Positions 1 to 8,523 of a stretch of 64,000 bases of DNA are shown here, one piece after another. The position numbers were made by a program, and so were the translations under genes. How positions within the stretch are numbered: the first letter of the stretch is position 1; each line of letters starts with the position of its first letter. The notes under the pieces are model-generated. The model did no database searches. It was not told where the DNA came from and saw nothing but the letters and a program-made list of their open reading frames with translations. Origin of the DNA: Spartobacteria bacterium (GTDB taxonomy: Bacteria; Verrucomicrobiota; Verrucomicrobiia; Chthoniobacterales; Chthoniobacteraceae); assembly GCA_021324825.1 (NCBI GenBank), contig JAJPII010000033.1, positions 186,001 through 250,000 of the forward strand, written 5' to 3'.

Positions 1-790
1 TGATGCCGGCGGACCGGTCGGACTCGTCCTGCGCTCCCTGCTTTGCCTCGTCCCGCTCATCCCGGGCTTTCACCAGATCCTGGTTCAGATGCTGGATCTC
101 CTCTTCCATGTTCTTCTTGCCGGTGAAATCCTTCGAGGTGTCCTGCAACGCGGATTTCAATGCTTCCTCCAGTTCGCGGATGCGCGACTTTTCCTCGACG
201 GCCTGGACCTTGGTCGAGTCGCGCTCCTTTAACGCGAGTTGAAGCTGGCTGGTGATCTCCTCGTTCCGCTTCTCGACTTCGTCCGCCCGCTCGTGTTCAG
301 CCTCGAGGTCTTGTTCCAGATGCTTGATCCGCCTCTTGACCGCTTCCACGGCGTCACCCGCGGTGGCGGGCTCTTCCATATTGGAAGGCGTCTCCTCGGG
401 CGGGCCTTTCTCCGGCAGCGGCGGCGCTTCCGATTCGGGGAGGCCCGACGGGGGCATCCTTGGCGGGCTCAGGGCGCCGGCCTTTTGCTGGAGTTTCGAG
501 ATGCTCTCCTCGGTCTTTTTCGTGCGGTAGGAAACGATCAGCGGCTGCCAGTCCGGGAAATCCTTCGTGAGCCTGTCCAGGAGGCCGTACGCGTGCCGGT
601 ATTTGGCGAGCGCCATTTTATAATTTTCGTCCGCCTCGAATTTCTCGGCAGCCTGCACGTCGAGATAGGCGCTCAGGAAAAGATCGGAAGGGTCCCGCGA
701 CTCCGCGCCGAGCAAGACCAAGCCGCTCGCGTTGAGGAATAAAACAAATAGAATGATCAGCAGCCGCCCCATGGAAAATGGCGAGAACAT
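1..790 (-). CDS. Exported coiled-coil protein with TPR-like N-terminus (partial, runs off left edge)
   Basis: The reading frame is open from an ATG at 790 to the window edge, so the C-terminus is missing. The first ~30 residues form a hydrophobic signal or anchor segment (MGRLLIILFVLFLNASG region). A helical stretch around residues 35-75 (AEKFEADENYKMALAKYRHA) resembles one TPR unit. A Pro/Glu-rich linker follows, then a charged heptad-like coiled coil from about residue 140 to the edge. A second ATG at 772 is an equally good start; neither has a clear Shine-Dalgarno. I infer a periplasmic or membrane-anchored scaffold protein; no enzymatic motif is visible. It is divergent from the HNH gene. 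Confidence 0.7.
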   Translation of the reverse strand, partial: MFSPFSMGRLLIILFVLFLNASGLVLLGAESRDPSDLFLSAYLDVQAAEKFEADENYKMALAKYRHAYGLLDRLTKDFPDWQPLIVSYRTKKTEESISKLQQKAGALSPPRMPPSGLPESEAPPLPEKGPPEETPSNMEEPATAGDAVEAVKRRIKHLEQDLEAEHERADEVEKRNEEITSQLQLALKERDSTKVQAVEEKSRIRELEEALKSALQDTSKDFTGKKNMEEEIQHLNQDLVKARDERDEAKQGAQDESDRSAGI

Positions 791-839
791 TACGTCAGAT
801 CAAAATTTGTTGCAAATGATTCCCCGTTCGCCGGAGTTA

Positions 840-868
840 TTGACACAAATTGGGCCGGGTGCTACTTT
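840..868 (+). promoter_or_regulatory. Candidate sigma-70 promoter of the HNH gene
   Basis: A perfect -35 TTGACA lies at 840-845, a 17-base spacer follows, and a -10-like TACTTT lies at 863-868 (matching the most conserved first, second and last bases). Predicted transcription would begin about 9 bases before the ATG at 884, giving a very short leader. This is pattern matching only. Confidence 0.45.
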
Positions 869-883
869 CCCGCCAAAATCCGG

Positions 884-1486
884 ATGCTGGATCGCCAAGT
901 TCTCGTGCTCAATCGGTTGTGGCAGGCGGTGAACGTATGCACCGTCAGGCGCGCTTTTGCCCTTTTATTCCAAGGGCACGCGCAAGTCGTCAGCGCCGAT
1001 TCGAACAATAACTTCTTCACCCACGATTTCCTGGGCTGGATGGACCTCTCCCTGCGCGAGCCGGAGGATGAGATGATGCACACCATCTCCTTCAAGGTGC
1101 GGGTGCCGCGGGTCATCGTCCTGCTCCTCTTCGACCGCCTGCCGAAGAAGGAGGTGAAATTCACCCGGCACAACATCTTCGCGCGCGACAAGGACACCTG
1201 CCAATATTGCGGCAAGGTCTTCGACCGGCGCGATCTAAATCTCGATCACGTCCTGCCGCGCGACAAGGGAGGGCAGACATCCTGGGAAAACGTGGTCTGC
1301 TCGTGCATCCCGTGCAACACCCGCAAGGGCAACCGCCTGCCGCACGAAGCGGGCATGCATCTCATCCGCAAGCCGAAGCGCCCGAAATGGCAGCCCTTTG
1401 TCGCGGTCACCTTTAGCGCGCCGCATCATGAAAGCTGGAAGCATTTCATCGACCTGGCGTACTGGAACGTCGAACTGAGCGACTGA
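884..1486 (+). CDS. HNH endonuclease family protein
   Basis: 200 residues. The N-terminal half (LDRQVLVLNRLWQAVNV) is the region typical of stand-alone bacterial HNH proteins of this family. The C-terminal half carries the zinc-binding and catalytic core: CQYCG near residue 107, the HNH segment NLDHVLPRDKGG near 119-130, then CIPCNTRKGNR. The two CxxC pairs should hold a structural zinc while the His-Asn-His residues bind the catalytic metal. It is not inside an intron or next to a transposase or phage gene, so a housekeeping or repair-type role is as likely as a mobile one. The 3' end faces a small lipoprotein gene across a repeat pair. Confidence 0.85.
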   Translation: MLDRQVLVLNRLWQAVNVCTVRRAFALLFQGHAQVVSADSNNNFFTHDFLGWMDLSLREPEDEMMHTISFKVRVPRVIVLLLFDRLPKKEVKFTRHNIFARDKDTCQYCGKVFDRRDLNLDHVLPRDKGGQTSWENVVCSCIPCNTRKGNRLPHEAGMHLIRKPKRPKWQPFVAVTFSAPHHESWKHFIDLAYWNVELSD

Positions 1487-1514
1487 GCCGGGGCCTCGCC
1501 CGCCTTCGTCCTCG

Positions 1515-1541
1515 TTGTAGAGGCGGCTGTGTCAGCCGCCT
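1515..1541 (+). repeat. Dispersed palindromic repeat, copy 1
   Basis: Starts TTGTAGAGGCGGCTG and continues through CAGCCGCCT, with a perfect 8-bp stem GGCGGCTG/CAGCCGCC and a tiny loop. It lies just after the HNH gene. Copy 2 stands 55 bases away in the opposite orientation, so the two form an inverted pair between convergent genes. Confidence 0.8.
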
Positions 1542-1595
1542 AACCAAACTAAAGACCTAAAAATAGCCTGCGCCTTCTCGTTGTTCTCCCTCCTC

Positions 1596-1623
1596 CAGGC
1601 GGCTGGCACAGCCGCCTCTACAA
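1596..1623 (-). repeat. Dispersed palindromic repeat, copy 2 (inverted relative to copy 1)
   Basis: Read on the minus strand it starts TTGTAGAGGCGGCTG and ends CAGCCGCCTG. The TCG preceding TTGTAG is also shared with copies 1 and 6. It lies 9 bases beyond the stop of the small lipoprotein gene. Confidence 0.8.
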
Positions 1624-1632
1624 CGACGGCGG

Positions 1633-1809
1633 TTAGTGAACGACGGTCGTCGTGGTGCTCGACCCGGATCCCGGCGCGACCGCGGATGGAACCGTTTCCT
1701 GCGTGCTGGTCGTCACCGTATGCGTTGGCGGGGGTGTTTCGTCATGCACGCAACCATTCAGCACCGCGGCGGAGACCACGGCCAGTAAGTAGAGGACGAT
1801 TTTTCTCAT
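1633..1809 (-). CDS. Small lipoprotein, 58 residues
   Basis: ATG at 1809, TAA at 1635-1633. The N-terminus MRKIVLYLLAVVSAAVLNGC is a signal peptide ending in a lipobox (LNGC), so Cys20 is the predicted lipidated residue. The remaining 38 residues are Thr/Ser/Pro-rich and probably unstructured. The start lies 51 bases beyond the stop of the receiver-kinase hybrid, on the same strand, so it may be the last gene of that operon. Short entericidin-like or spacer lipoproteins look like this, but no family can be assigned. Confidence 0.65.
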   Translation of the reverse strand: MRKIVLYLLAVVSAAVLNGCVHDETPPPTHTVTTSTQETVPSAVAPGSGSSTTTTVVH

Positions 1810-1860
1810 AACTAAAGAGTCTTCGCGACTGAAGGGGTTTTTGGTCGCCTCCTTCCTCGA

Positions 1861-3138
1861 CTACTTCTCGCAGGCTTGCAGGCAGAGGGTGAACTTGGTC
1901 CCGGCGCCGGCCTGCGTTTGCAGCCGGATCGCTCCCCCCGCTTCCTTGATGAGCCGCTTCACGATGGAGAGGCCGAGGCCCGTCCCCTTGTCGGCGGATT
2001 TGGTCGTGAATTTCTCCTCGAACATCCTGGGCATGATCGACTCGGGTATGCCGGGGCCGCTGTCATGCACGGAGACCAGCAGGAGCGGCGGCTTGTTCAG
2101 GAAAGCCTCCCGATTGATGAGACGCTCCGTGGAGCAGTCGACCATTTCGGCCAGGTTCATCGGCGTCGTGAGCCTCGCGCAACGGACTTCCACGGTATGC
2201 GGTTTCTCCGTGCATTGCAGGGCGTTTAGCGTGAGGTTCAGCAGGATTTGCAGCAAATCGGTGCCGTTGATGTCGGCGACGACGTCTTCCGGCAACCCGT
2301 GAAAGCCGAGCTTGTGCCCCGAGGCGCTAGGGTGGCGGCTCAGGAGTTCCTTCATGTCGGCGAGGATCTGGTTCATCCCGACGCGGGCCCGCTCCCCGGA
2401 AGGGTTGTTATGGAGAAAGCTGAGGTATCGCCGCGAGATTTCGAAGCACCGGGTGACCTGGCCGGTAAGCTTGCCGAGATCGTCTTTGATGATTTCCAAC
2501 TGCTCTCCCTCGACGCTTGCCGCGTCGCGGATCGCCTCGTTGATCATCTCGACATAGCCGGAGATGACGGTGAGCGGGCTGTTGATGTCGTGCAGGACGC
2601 TGGCGTAAATCTCGCCCTTGGTCTTGATGATTTCCTGCTGGAGCTGCTGATCCTGGATTTCCGCCTGGAGGGCGTTGAGCTTCTCGTCGGTCGTGGAAAA
2701 GCTTTCCGCGATGCGGCTTTTTTCCAGGGCGCGCGCGACGGCGGCGCGCATGGAGGTGATGTCGAACGGCTTGTTGAGATAATCGCACGCGCCGTAGCGG
2801 ATGGCGTGGCGCGCGGTCTCCAGCGTCTCGTAAGCGGTGAGCATGATGACGCCGATGGACGGCCTGACCTCCTTGATCTGCGCGAGAAGCTCGATGCCGG
2901 ACATGCCCGCCATGAGGATGTCGAGGATGGCCACCGAGACCTCGTGATCCCGGATGAGTTCCAGGGCGGATTGTCCGTCGCTCGCCAGGAGGACTTCGTA
3001 ATCGTTTTTGAAGACGATCTTCAACGACTGGCGCGGCCCTTCCTCGTCATCGACCACGAGCAGGATCGGTTTCCGGGCCGTCACGGTCGCGGGCGTCCGG
3101 GGCTTAGAAATGGTATCCGACGGTGAGGCTGAGGGCAT
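1861..3138 (-). CDS. Response-regulator receiver / histidine kinase hybrid
   Basis: 425 residues, no membrane segment. Residues 24-140 are a complete receiver domain: acidic pocket DDE at 30-32, phosphoacceptor Asp73 in AILDILMAG, Thr101, and Lys123 in LNKPF. A coiled linker leads to a HisKA-type box with His183 (LHDINSPLTV). The C-terminal HATPase has the N box (LLNLTLNALQ), G1 (DSGPGIP) and G2 (KGTGLGLSIVKRL). It is a soluble kinase whose input is a phosphoryl relay, presumably from the two kinases encoded upstream. Its start overlaps the end of the FadL gene by 35 bases, suggesting translational coupling; a shorter start (GTG before TARKPILL) cannot be excluded. Confidence 0.88.
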   Translation of the reverse strand: MPSASPSDTISKPRTPATVTARKPILLVVDDEEGPRQSLKIVFKNDYEVLLASDGQSALELIRDHEVSVAILDILMAGMSGIELLAQIKEVRPSIGVIMLTAYETLETARHAIRYGACDYLNKPFDITSMRAAVARALEKSRIAESFSTTDEKLNALQAEIQDQQLQQEIIKTKGEIYASVLHDINSPLTVISGYVEMINEAIRDAASVEGEQLEIIKDDLGKLTGQVTRCFEISRRYLSFLHNNPSGERARVGMNQILADMKELLSRHPSASGHKLGFHGLPEDVVADINGTDLLQILLNLTLNALQCTEKPHTVEVRCARLTTPMNLAEMVDCSTERLINREAFLNKPPLLLVSVHDSGPGIPESIMPRMFEEKFTTKSADKGTGLGLSIVKRLIKEAGGAIRLQTQAGAGTKFTLCLQACEK

Positions 3139-4312
3139 GACTCAGGAATCTGTAGGTTCCATCCGCGGGGTTCCCGTTGGAGATCGTCCGGTCTGGGCCG
3201 TAAGCGAGCTGGTACGCCACGTCCCAGGAAAACTGCTTTATATCCTGCCCGACGCCGACGCTGAATATATGCCGGTTCGAGTCGGGGACAATCGGGTTAA
3301 AGCTCGCCGCCGGCACGGAGTTCTCGCTGTAGATATAACCGACGCTTCCCCGCAGCCCGTAGGCGAAGTTGTGCGTCAGGCCCGTCTCCCACATGAAGCT
3401 GGAGTTCCAGTTGAACGGCAGAAACAGTTTGCCGGATTGCTGCGTCAACTGGACGGTCTTGAGGCAGTCCCAATCCGTCCAATCGAGATCGAACTCGAGG
3501 TTCCAGTCTTTCGCGGGCCGCAGGGATATGCCGAAGGTGACCTCCTGCGGAAACGGAATGCCGACCCTGGCGTTCTCGCGGGGAAGATGGACGACCGTGT
3601 CGTTGCCGAGCGCGGCGAACGGCAGCACCCGCGTCTCGGTGTGCCCTTCGAAGATGATGGAGGTGGCGCTGCGGTACGTGACGCCGAAGGAGACCCACTT
3701 GACCGGCTGGAACATGACGCCCGCGTTGAAGCCGATCGCGTCGCCATTGCCGCGGAAACGGAACTGATCCCCCTGGGTGAATATCCCGCGGCGCAGGGTC
3801 ACGTCCCCGTAGTTGACGGTCAGGCCCATCGCGATGGAAAGCTGGTCGCAAATCTTCCAGGCCGCCACGGGGTTCACCGTGGCATAAACCAACTGGGCCT
3901 CCGTCGCCAGGCTGCGGAAAGGCGTGTTGTCGGGGTATTGGATGCCGAAGCCAAAGGGAGCGTAAACCCCGAGGCCGAAGGTGATGGGGAAATTCTTGCT
4001 CGGCTGGTACGTGCAATAGAACTGGGGCGCGGGCTGAAGCGTGTCGGTGTTATCGACGGAAGGGCCGCCGCCGGCGGGGGAGAAATGATCTTTCAGGTAG
4101 ATCATGTAAGTCCCCAGGGTGACATGGACGCCGTCGAGTTGGGTGATGCCCGCCGGATTATAATAGATGGCGGAGGGATTATCCGCCGTGGCCGCGAAAG
4201 CGTCTCCGCGGGCGGTCGCTTCGGCGTCCTGATCGACGATGCGAATGCCGAGCGCGAACACGGAGGCGAGGGGGGCGGCGGCGAGGAGAAGCGAACAGAC
4301 GAGTGACCTCAT
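3104..4312 (-). CDS. FadL/OmpP1/TodX-family outer-membrane transporter
   Basis: 402 residues with a signal peptide (MRSLVCSLLLAAAPLASVFA). The mature N-terminus has the family hallmark around residues 40-56 (ATADNPSAIYYNPAG), the hatch region of FadL. Alternating beta-strand pattern follows, and the chain ends in Phe (VGYHF), the usual assembly signal for outer-membrane barrels. FadL proteins take up long-chain fatty acids or other hydrophobic molecules by lateral diffusion. Placement between sensor kinases and downstream of a ketoacyl synthase suggests a lipid-like substrate or signal; that link is inferred from context. Confidence 0.85.
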   Translation of the reverse strand: MRSLVCSLLLAAAPLASVFALGIRIVDQDAEATARGDAFAATADNPSAIYYNPAGITQLDGVHVTLGTYMIYLKDHFSPAGGGPSVDNTDTLQPAPQFYCTYQPSKNFPITFGLGVYAPFGFGIQYPDNTPFRSLATEAQLVYATVNPVAAWKICDQLSIAMGLTVNYGDVTLRRGIFTQGDQFRFRGNGDAIGFNAGVMFQPVKWVSFGVTYRSATSIIFEGHTETRVLPFAALGNDTVVHLPRENARVGIPFPQEVTFGISLRPAKDWNLEFDLDWTDWDCLKTVQLTQQSGKLFLPFNWNSSFMWETGLTHNFAYGLRGSVGYIYSENSVPAASFNPIVPDSNRHIFSVGVGQDIKQFSWDVAYQLAYGPDRTISNGNPADGTYRFLSHALSLTVGYHF

Positions 4313-4366
4313 GATGAGCAGAAATGGAGCAAGGATCGTGCTAAAGGCGCAAGCCCTTTCTCAAAA

Positions 4367-6364
4367 TCAAGAAGAAAGCGGCAGGGAGATTCGCACCAAT
4401 CCCGGCCGGTCTTTGTTGGAAGCGGGTATTTCGATTTTCCCGCGGTGGTTCTCGATGATCTTGCGGGTGACGGTCAAGCCCAGCCCCAGCCCGACGTTCC
4501 GGGTGGAGAAGAACGGCTCGTTCGCGCGCGCGGCCACTTCGGGAGGGAACCCGGAACCGGAGTCCTGCACCTCGATATTCAGCGAATTGGCGCCGTCTTC
4601 CTTGATGCGGACATCGACTTTCGGCTCCGCCGGGTTCGCCTGGAGCGCGTTCAGCATCACTTCCGAAAACGCGTGGCGCAACGCCTTGTAATCGCCGGCC
4701 ACGAGCCATTTCTCGGCGCTCTTTTCGAAGTTGAGGCGCGCGAGCTTGCCGTGGTGGAAGGTGTTCGCCTCGTGGAAAGCCTCGACGATCACCTCGCCCA
4801 ACTTGATCTTCTCGGCGAAATCGGTCTGGTCGCGCGCGAGGAACACCATCTGGTTCGCGAAGCGCGAGATGCGCTTGACCGAGCCGGACATCGCCTCCGC
4901 CAGCGAAACGCGGAAGTCCGGGTCGGCGAACTTCTCGGCGAGCAACTGCTCGTGCGTCGAGAGGGGGACGAGGGAGTTGCCGATCTCGTGCGCGAGGTGC
5001 TCGGCCATCGACTTCACAAGGCGCAGGTTGGAGCTTTCGATTTCAAGGCGCTGCGCCTTTTCCGTCTGCGTCGTGTCTTCCACGATCAGCAGCGCCGCGT
5101 CCGCGAGCGCCGACCCCTGGGTCCTGAACGGCGCTATCGCCACGCGATACGACGCGTGCGGCGTCTCGTCCATCTCATACCGGAAGGGCTCGGCGGCCAC
5201 CCCCGTCTTCAGGACGGTGAAGACCTTGCTGCCAAGATCCTGCGAGAGATCGGTGAACTCCATACTCTTTTTGGACGGATCGCGAACGAATAAATCCCGC
5301 GCGGCGGAGTTCGCGTGGAGGATCGAGAGATTGTTCCCTATCACCACGCAACCGGAACCGATCTGGCCGAGGATGCTGGCGATCATCGCGTGGCTGGTCC
5401 GCAACTGGTCGTGCAACCGGCTGTTGGTTATCGCCGGGCCGACCTCCTCGAGCATGTGAAAGATGAGGGCCAGTTCCTCGTTCGCATACGGCTCGCCCGT
5501 CAGGCGCCCGTCGAAGACCGCGACCCCGATGAGCGATTCGCGGTCCAGGACCGGGATGGCCACTTCGACTCCCAGCAGCCGGAACTCCCGCGCGGCGTCG
5601 CGGTCGTTGCGCGTCTCGTCGCTGTTGGCGCGCAGGATGCGCCCCTGCCGGTTCAACTGGCTTCCGATGCCGCTCCGCAGGGAAAGGGCGAAGTGGTCCA
5701 GGAAGGATTGATCGATGCCGATGGCGCACGCGGACCGCAGCCAGCGGTCGTCCTTGGCGTGGCCGCCCTCCGCGAGCGGCCCCGGGCTTTTTCGCAGGAA
5801 GACGACGGCCCGGTTGACGCCGAGAATCTCGCGCAGCAGAAAGAGGAAGCGCTTGAGGAGAGCGTCGGCGTCAAGGCCCTTGGAGAGAACCGCGGAAAAT
5901 CTGCGCAAGGATTCAAGCGCGCGGACCTGCTCGCTGTTTCTCCGCTCGGGCCGCGCTTCCATGGACGAAGCGGGCGGCGGGACGACGGTCTCCGCCTCGG
6001 CGCCGGCCTTTGAAAAAAGCCGGTCGAGCAGAGTGTTGAACGTCCGCGCGCGAAACGGCTTTGTCAGGACGTGCGATACTCCCATGAGATACGCGTCCTC
6101 CTCCCACTCCCATTCCTTCGCGTCGGCATAGACGATCATCGGGCACTGCGGCGCGAGGCTCTTCAATTCGCCGATGTTCCGGACGGCGCGCACGTCGCTC
6201 GCCTCGACCTCCAGGATGAGCGCGTCGATGGCGCCGCGCGTCAGCAGCGACTCCGCTTCCGCGACGCCGGTCTTGAAGATGATCTGGTAAACCGAGGGAT
6301 CGAGAACCGACTTTACGGACGAATACAACGCGGGCTGCCTCGCTATAACCAGGAGGGAAATCAT
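4367..6364 (-). CDS. Cytoplasmic sensor histidine kinase with degenerate receiver, GAF and PAS-like domains
   Basis: 665 residues, soluble. Residues 1-118 fold like a receiver (final KPF at 102-104), but the phosphoacceptor position reads LILEVEAS, with Glu52 instead of Asp, and the acidic pair near the N-terminus is absent: a pseudo-receiver. A GAF domain spans about 150-315 and a PAS-like segment about 325-435. The dimerisation box has His459 (HLAHEIGNSLVPL). The HATPase has the N box (EVMLNALQANP), G1 (DSGSGFP) and G2 (VGLGLGLTVTRKI). The start overlaps the upstream kinase stop as ATGA. No DNA-binding partner is encoded nearby. Confidence 0.88.
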   Translation of the reverse strand: MISLLVIARQPALYSSVKSVLDPSVYQIIFKTGVAEAESLLTRGAIDALILEVEASDVRAVRNIGELKSLAPQCPMIVYADAKEWEWEEDAYLMGVSHVLTKPFRARTFNTLLDRLFSKAGAEAETVVPPPASSMEARPERRNSEQVRALESLRRFSAVLSKGLDADALLKRFLFLLREILGVNRAVVFLRKSPGPLAEGGHAKDDRWLRSACAIGIDQSFLDHFALSLRSGIGSQLNRQGRILRANSDETRNDRDAAREFRLLGVEVAIPVLDRESLIGVAVFDGRLTGEPYANEELALIFHMLEEVGPAITNSRLHDQLRTSHAMIASILGQIGSGCVVIGNNLSILHANSAARDLFVRDPSKKSMEFTDLSQDLGSKVFTVLKTGVAAEPFRYEMDETPHASYRVAIAPFRTQGSALADAALLIVEDTTQTEKAQRLEIESSNLRLVKSMAEHLAHEIGNSLVPLSTHEQLLAEKFADPDFRVSLAEAMSGSVKRISRFANQMVFLARDQTDFAEKIKLGEVIVEAFHEANTFHHGKLARLNFEKSAEKWLVAGDYKALRHAFSEVMLNALQANPAEPKVDVRIKEDGANSLNIEVQDSGSGFPPEVAARANEPFFSTRNVGLGLGLTVTRKIIENHRGKIEIPASNKDRPGLVRISLPLSS

Positions 6365-8523
6365 TGAGCGACTTCCACGGCGGCTGACGGTGGGGTGACG
6401 GCCTGTCGGGTTGGCAAATCCACGTTAACAGTGGTGCCTTTTTTCACTTTGCTTGCAAGATTTAAATTGCCGCCGTGCAGATGAACGATCTTGCGGCAGA
6501 TCGAGAGGCCAAGCCCGAAGCCGCGGTTCTCATCCCCGCGGTCCTTGGTGGTGTAGTACGGAGTGAATATGCGGTTGAGGTTTTCCTCCGGTATGCCGTC
6601 CCCGCGGTCGATGATGGTGATGCGCACCCAGTCCCGCTTGGCCGGCGTCTTCGCGAGCCGCCCCGCCTCCACGCGCAATTCCGCGCCTTCCGGCGAGGCG
6701 TCCATGGCGTTGGAAAGCAGGTTTATCAGGAGGCGCTTGATGAGCACCTCGTCCATCTCCACGGAAATATCCGTCGCCGTCTTTACCGCGATCTCGATCT
6801 TCTTGCGCCGAAGCTGTTCCCGCACCATGTCGATCGATTGCCGCACCACTACGTCGAGCCGCCCGAGCTGTATGTTGGGCCGGAGATTCTTGGAGAAGAA
6901 CAGCGCGTCTTTTATATATGCGCGCATCGTTTCGATGTTGCGCATGGCGAGCGGCAGCAACTCGTCTTTCAACGCCTCGAGCGGTATGCCTTCGCCGGCG
7001 AGTTGCAACAGCGTCCACAGCGGGGTCAGCAGGTTGTTGAGATCGTGCGCCATCCCCCTGGACATGCGGCCCAGCAACTCCAGTTCCTGCGCGACCATGA
7101 CCTGGTCCCGCAGCCGCGCCTGGTTGATCATAAGGCTGAGGTTTTTCGCCAGCATGACGAGCAGTTCGATGTCCGTGGCGGTATAAGGATCGCCCGTCGT
7201 CTTAGGGCCGAGCAGCAGCAATCCGAACGGCTCTTCCTGGAAGAAAAACGGGAAGCAGAATTCCGCGTTGAACTGCCCCAGTTGCGCGCGCGCCTCCTTC
7301 TCCGCCTTCCCCTCCTTCGAGACGGAGTACGCGGGGTTCAGGGCTATGTATTCCTTGCCAGCCTCCATCGAGCGGAAGATCGCCGCGCTCCCCTGCAATT
7401 CCGGGTATTGTTGGTCGCCCAGGTCGGGATGCGAACGGAAGAGGGAGAAGACCTGGTTGGTCTCGTCCAGGAGGATGATCTGGTAGGAACGCGCGCAAAC
7501 GACCTTGGCAAGCAGATTGTGCAAATCCGCCAGCAAGGTTTCGGCGCTGCCGTAAAGCGGCATCGCGGCGGTGAAGCTCCGGATCTGGTCGTAGTATTCG
7601 AAGCGGTCTCCCAGGATTCTCTGCTCGATGGTCTCGCTGCCGCGGCCAAAGAGGCGCGGAAAATAAACCGAAGCCATCGTGCCGCTGACCACCAGCACCC
7701 CGAGCGCGCTGAAAAAGGAGCCGCGGGTGAACACGCCCGGGAAAAAAACCGTGATGGTAAGCATGAGCCCGAGGGCGATGACGAAAAGAAAAGCGAGCCG
7801 GACGACGTGCGCCACGACCCGGCTCAGCGTTACTTGAACATCCAGGAGCTGATGTTGCAGAACGCTATAGGCGATGATTATTCCATAGGACACTGCCGCC
7901 AGGCCGCCGTAAGGATAAACGGGGATTTTTGTGAACGGATAGTAATCGACGCCGACTATGGGGAGTATGTCATTCGTGCCGAGGACCGCCAGCAGGGCTT
8001 GTGAAAAGATCAGCGGGTCCAGGCGGGTCCGGTGCATCCGCGGCAGGAGCCTCCGCTTTCTTATGAGGATGCAAATCGCGACGAACATCAGCGCGAAGGA
8101 AAGCTGGGCCACGAATATTCCCGGCCCGGGAATGGCGTACCAGCCGGAAGCCGGTATCAGGCGGACGCCCGATATGAAAAAGTTGGTGAAGTCGGTCGCC
8201 GCGAGAATCCCGAGCGCGCCGTATATATACCAGATGTAGCGCTTGATCGGCACCTGCGCGATGGACAGCGAGATATGGAACAGCAGCGCCGGAATAAATA
8301 TGACGCCGAACCAAAGGATGCGCGCCCACAGGAGGGCGGCCCGCGGATCGTGCACCCTGAACAAATAAAACTGGCCCAGGTTCCAGATCGCGATGGCGAA
8401 GCCGAGGAAGAAGTAGATGCGGTTGACGGTTATCCGCGCGCCGCGGGTGATGACGAAGATCGGCAACAGGATGTTGCAGATGCATCCCATCAGCGGAATA
8501 AACGCCGCGAACTCCGATCTCAT
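6361..8523 (-). CDS. Membrane sensor histidine kinase, 7TM-type input plus GAF
   Basis: 720 residues. Residues 1-285 hold about eight hydrophobic segments, like the 7TM input of kinases such as PrsK. A GAF domain lies at about 310-470 (FCFPFFFQEEPFGLLLLG inside it). The dimerisation box has His493 (GMAHDLNNLLTPL), and the HATPase shows N (LLINLLSNAMDASP), G1 (DRGDGIP) and G2 (GFGLGLSICRKI) boxes. The C-terminus overlaps the next kinase as ATGA and the start overlaps the ketoacyl synthase stop the same way, so the three are surely co-translated. It is the only membrane-embedded sensor of the set and probably its entry point. Confidence 0.88.
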   Translation of the reverse strand: MRSEFAAFIPLMGCICNILLPIFVITRGARITVNRIYFFLGFAIAIWNLGQFYLFRVHDPRAALLWARILWFGVIFIPALLFHISLSIAQVPIKRYIWYIYGALGILAATDFTNFFISGVRLIPASGWYAIPGPGIFVAQLSFALMFVAICILIRKRRLLPRMHRTRLDPLIFSQALLAVLGTNDILPIVGVDYYPFTKIPVYPYGGLAAVSYGIIIAYSVLQHQLLDVQVTLSRVVAHVVRLAFLFVIALGLMLTITVFFPGVFTRGSFFSALGVLVVSGTMASVYFPRLFGRGSETIEQRILGDRFEYYDQIRSFTAAMPLYGSAETLLADLHNLLAKVVCARSYQIILLDETNQVFSLFRSHPDLGDQQYPELQGSAAIFRSMEAGKEYIALNPAYSVSKEGKAEKEARAQLGQFNAEFCFPFFFQEEPFGLLLLGPKTTGDPYTATDIELLVMLAKNLSLMINQARLRDQVMVAQELELLGRMSRGMAHDLNNLLTPLWTLLQLAGEGIPLEALKDELLPLAMRNIETMRAYIKDALFFSKNLRPNIQLGRLDVVVRQSIDMVREQLRRKKIEIAVKTATDISVEMDEVLIKRLLINLLSNAMDASPEGAELRVEAGRLAKTPAKRDWVRITIIDRGDGIPEENLNRIFTPYYTTKDRGDENRGFGLGLSICRKIVHLHGGNLNLASKVKKGTTVNVDLPTRQAVTPPSAAVEVAQ

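Noticed and set aside
3-742. Three plus-strand frames in the first 740 bases
   Set aside because: The minus-strand frame has a signal peptide, TPR-like unit and coiled coil and is open to the edge; it is the likely gene.
884-1486. HNH gene as a homing endonuclease or restriction enzyme
   Set aside because: No intron, intein, methylase or specificity gene nearby; the N-terminal region matches the free-standing bacterial family.
1515-1623. Repeat pair as classical intrinsic terminators
   Set aside because: The stems are strong but no U tract follows on either strand; a REP-like role is preferred.
2248-3126. Long open frame on the plus strand opposite the receiver-kinase gene
   Set aside because: It is antisense to a protein with complete receiver and kinase motifs; GC-rich third positions keep the opposite frame open.
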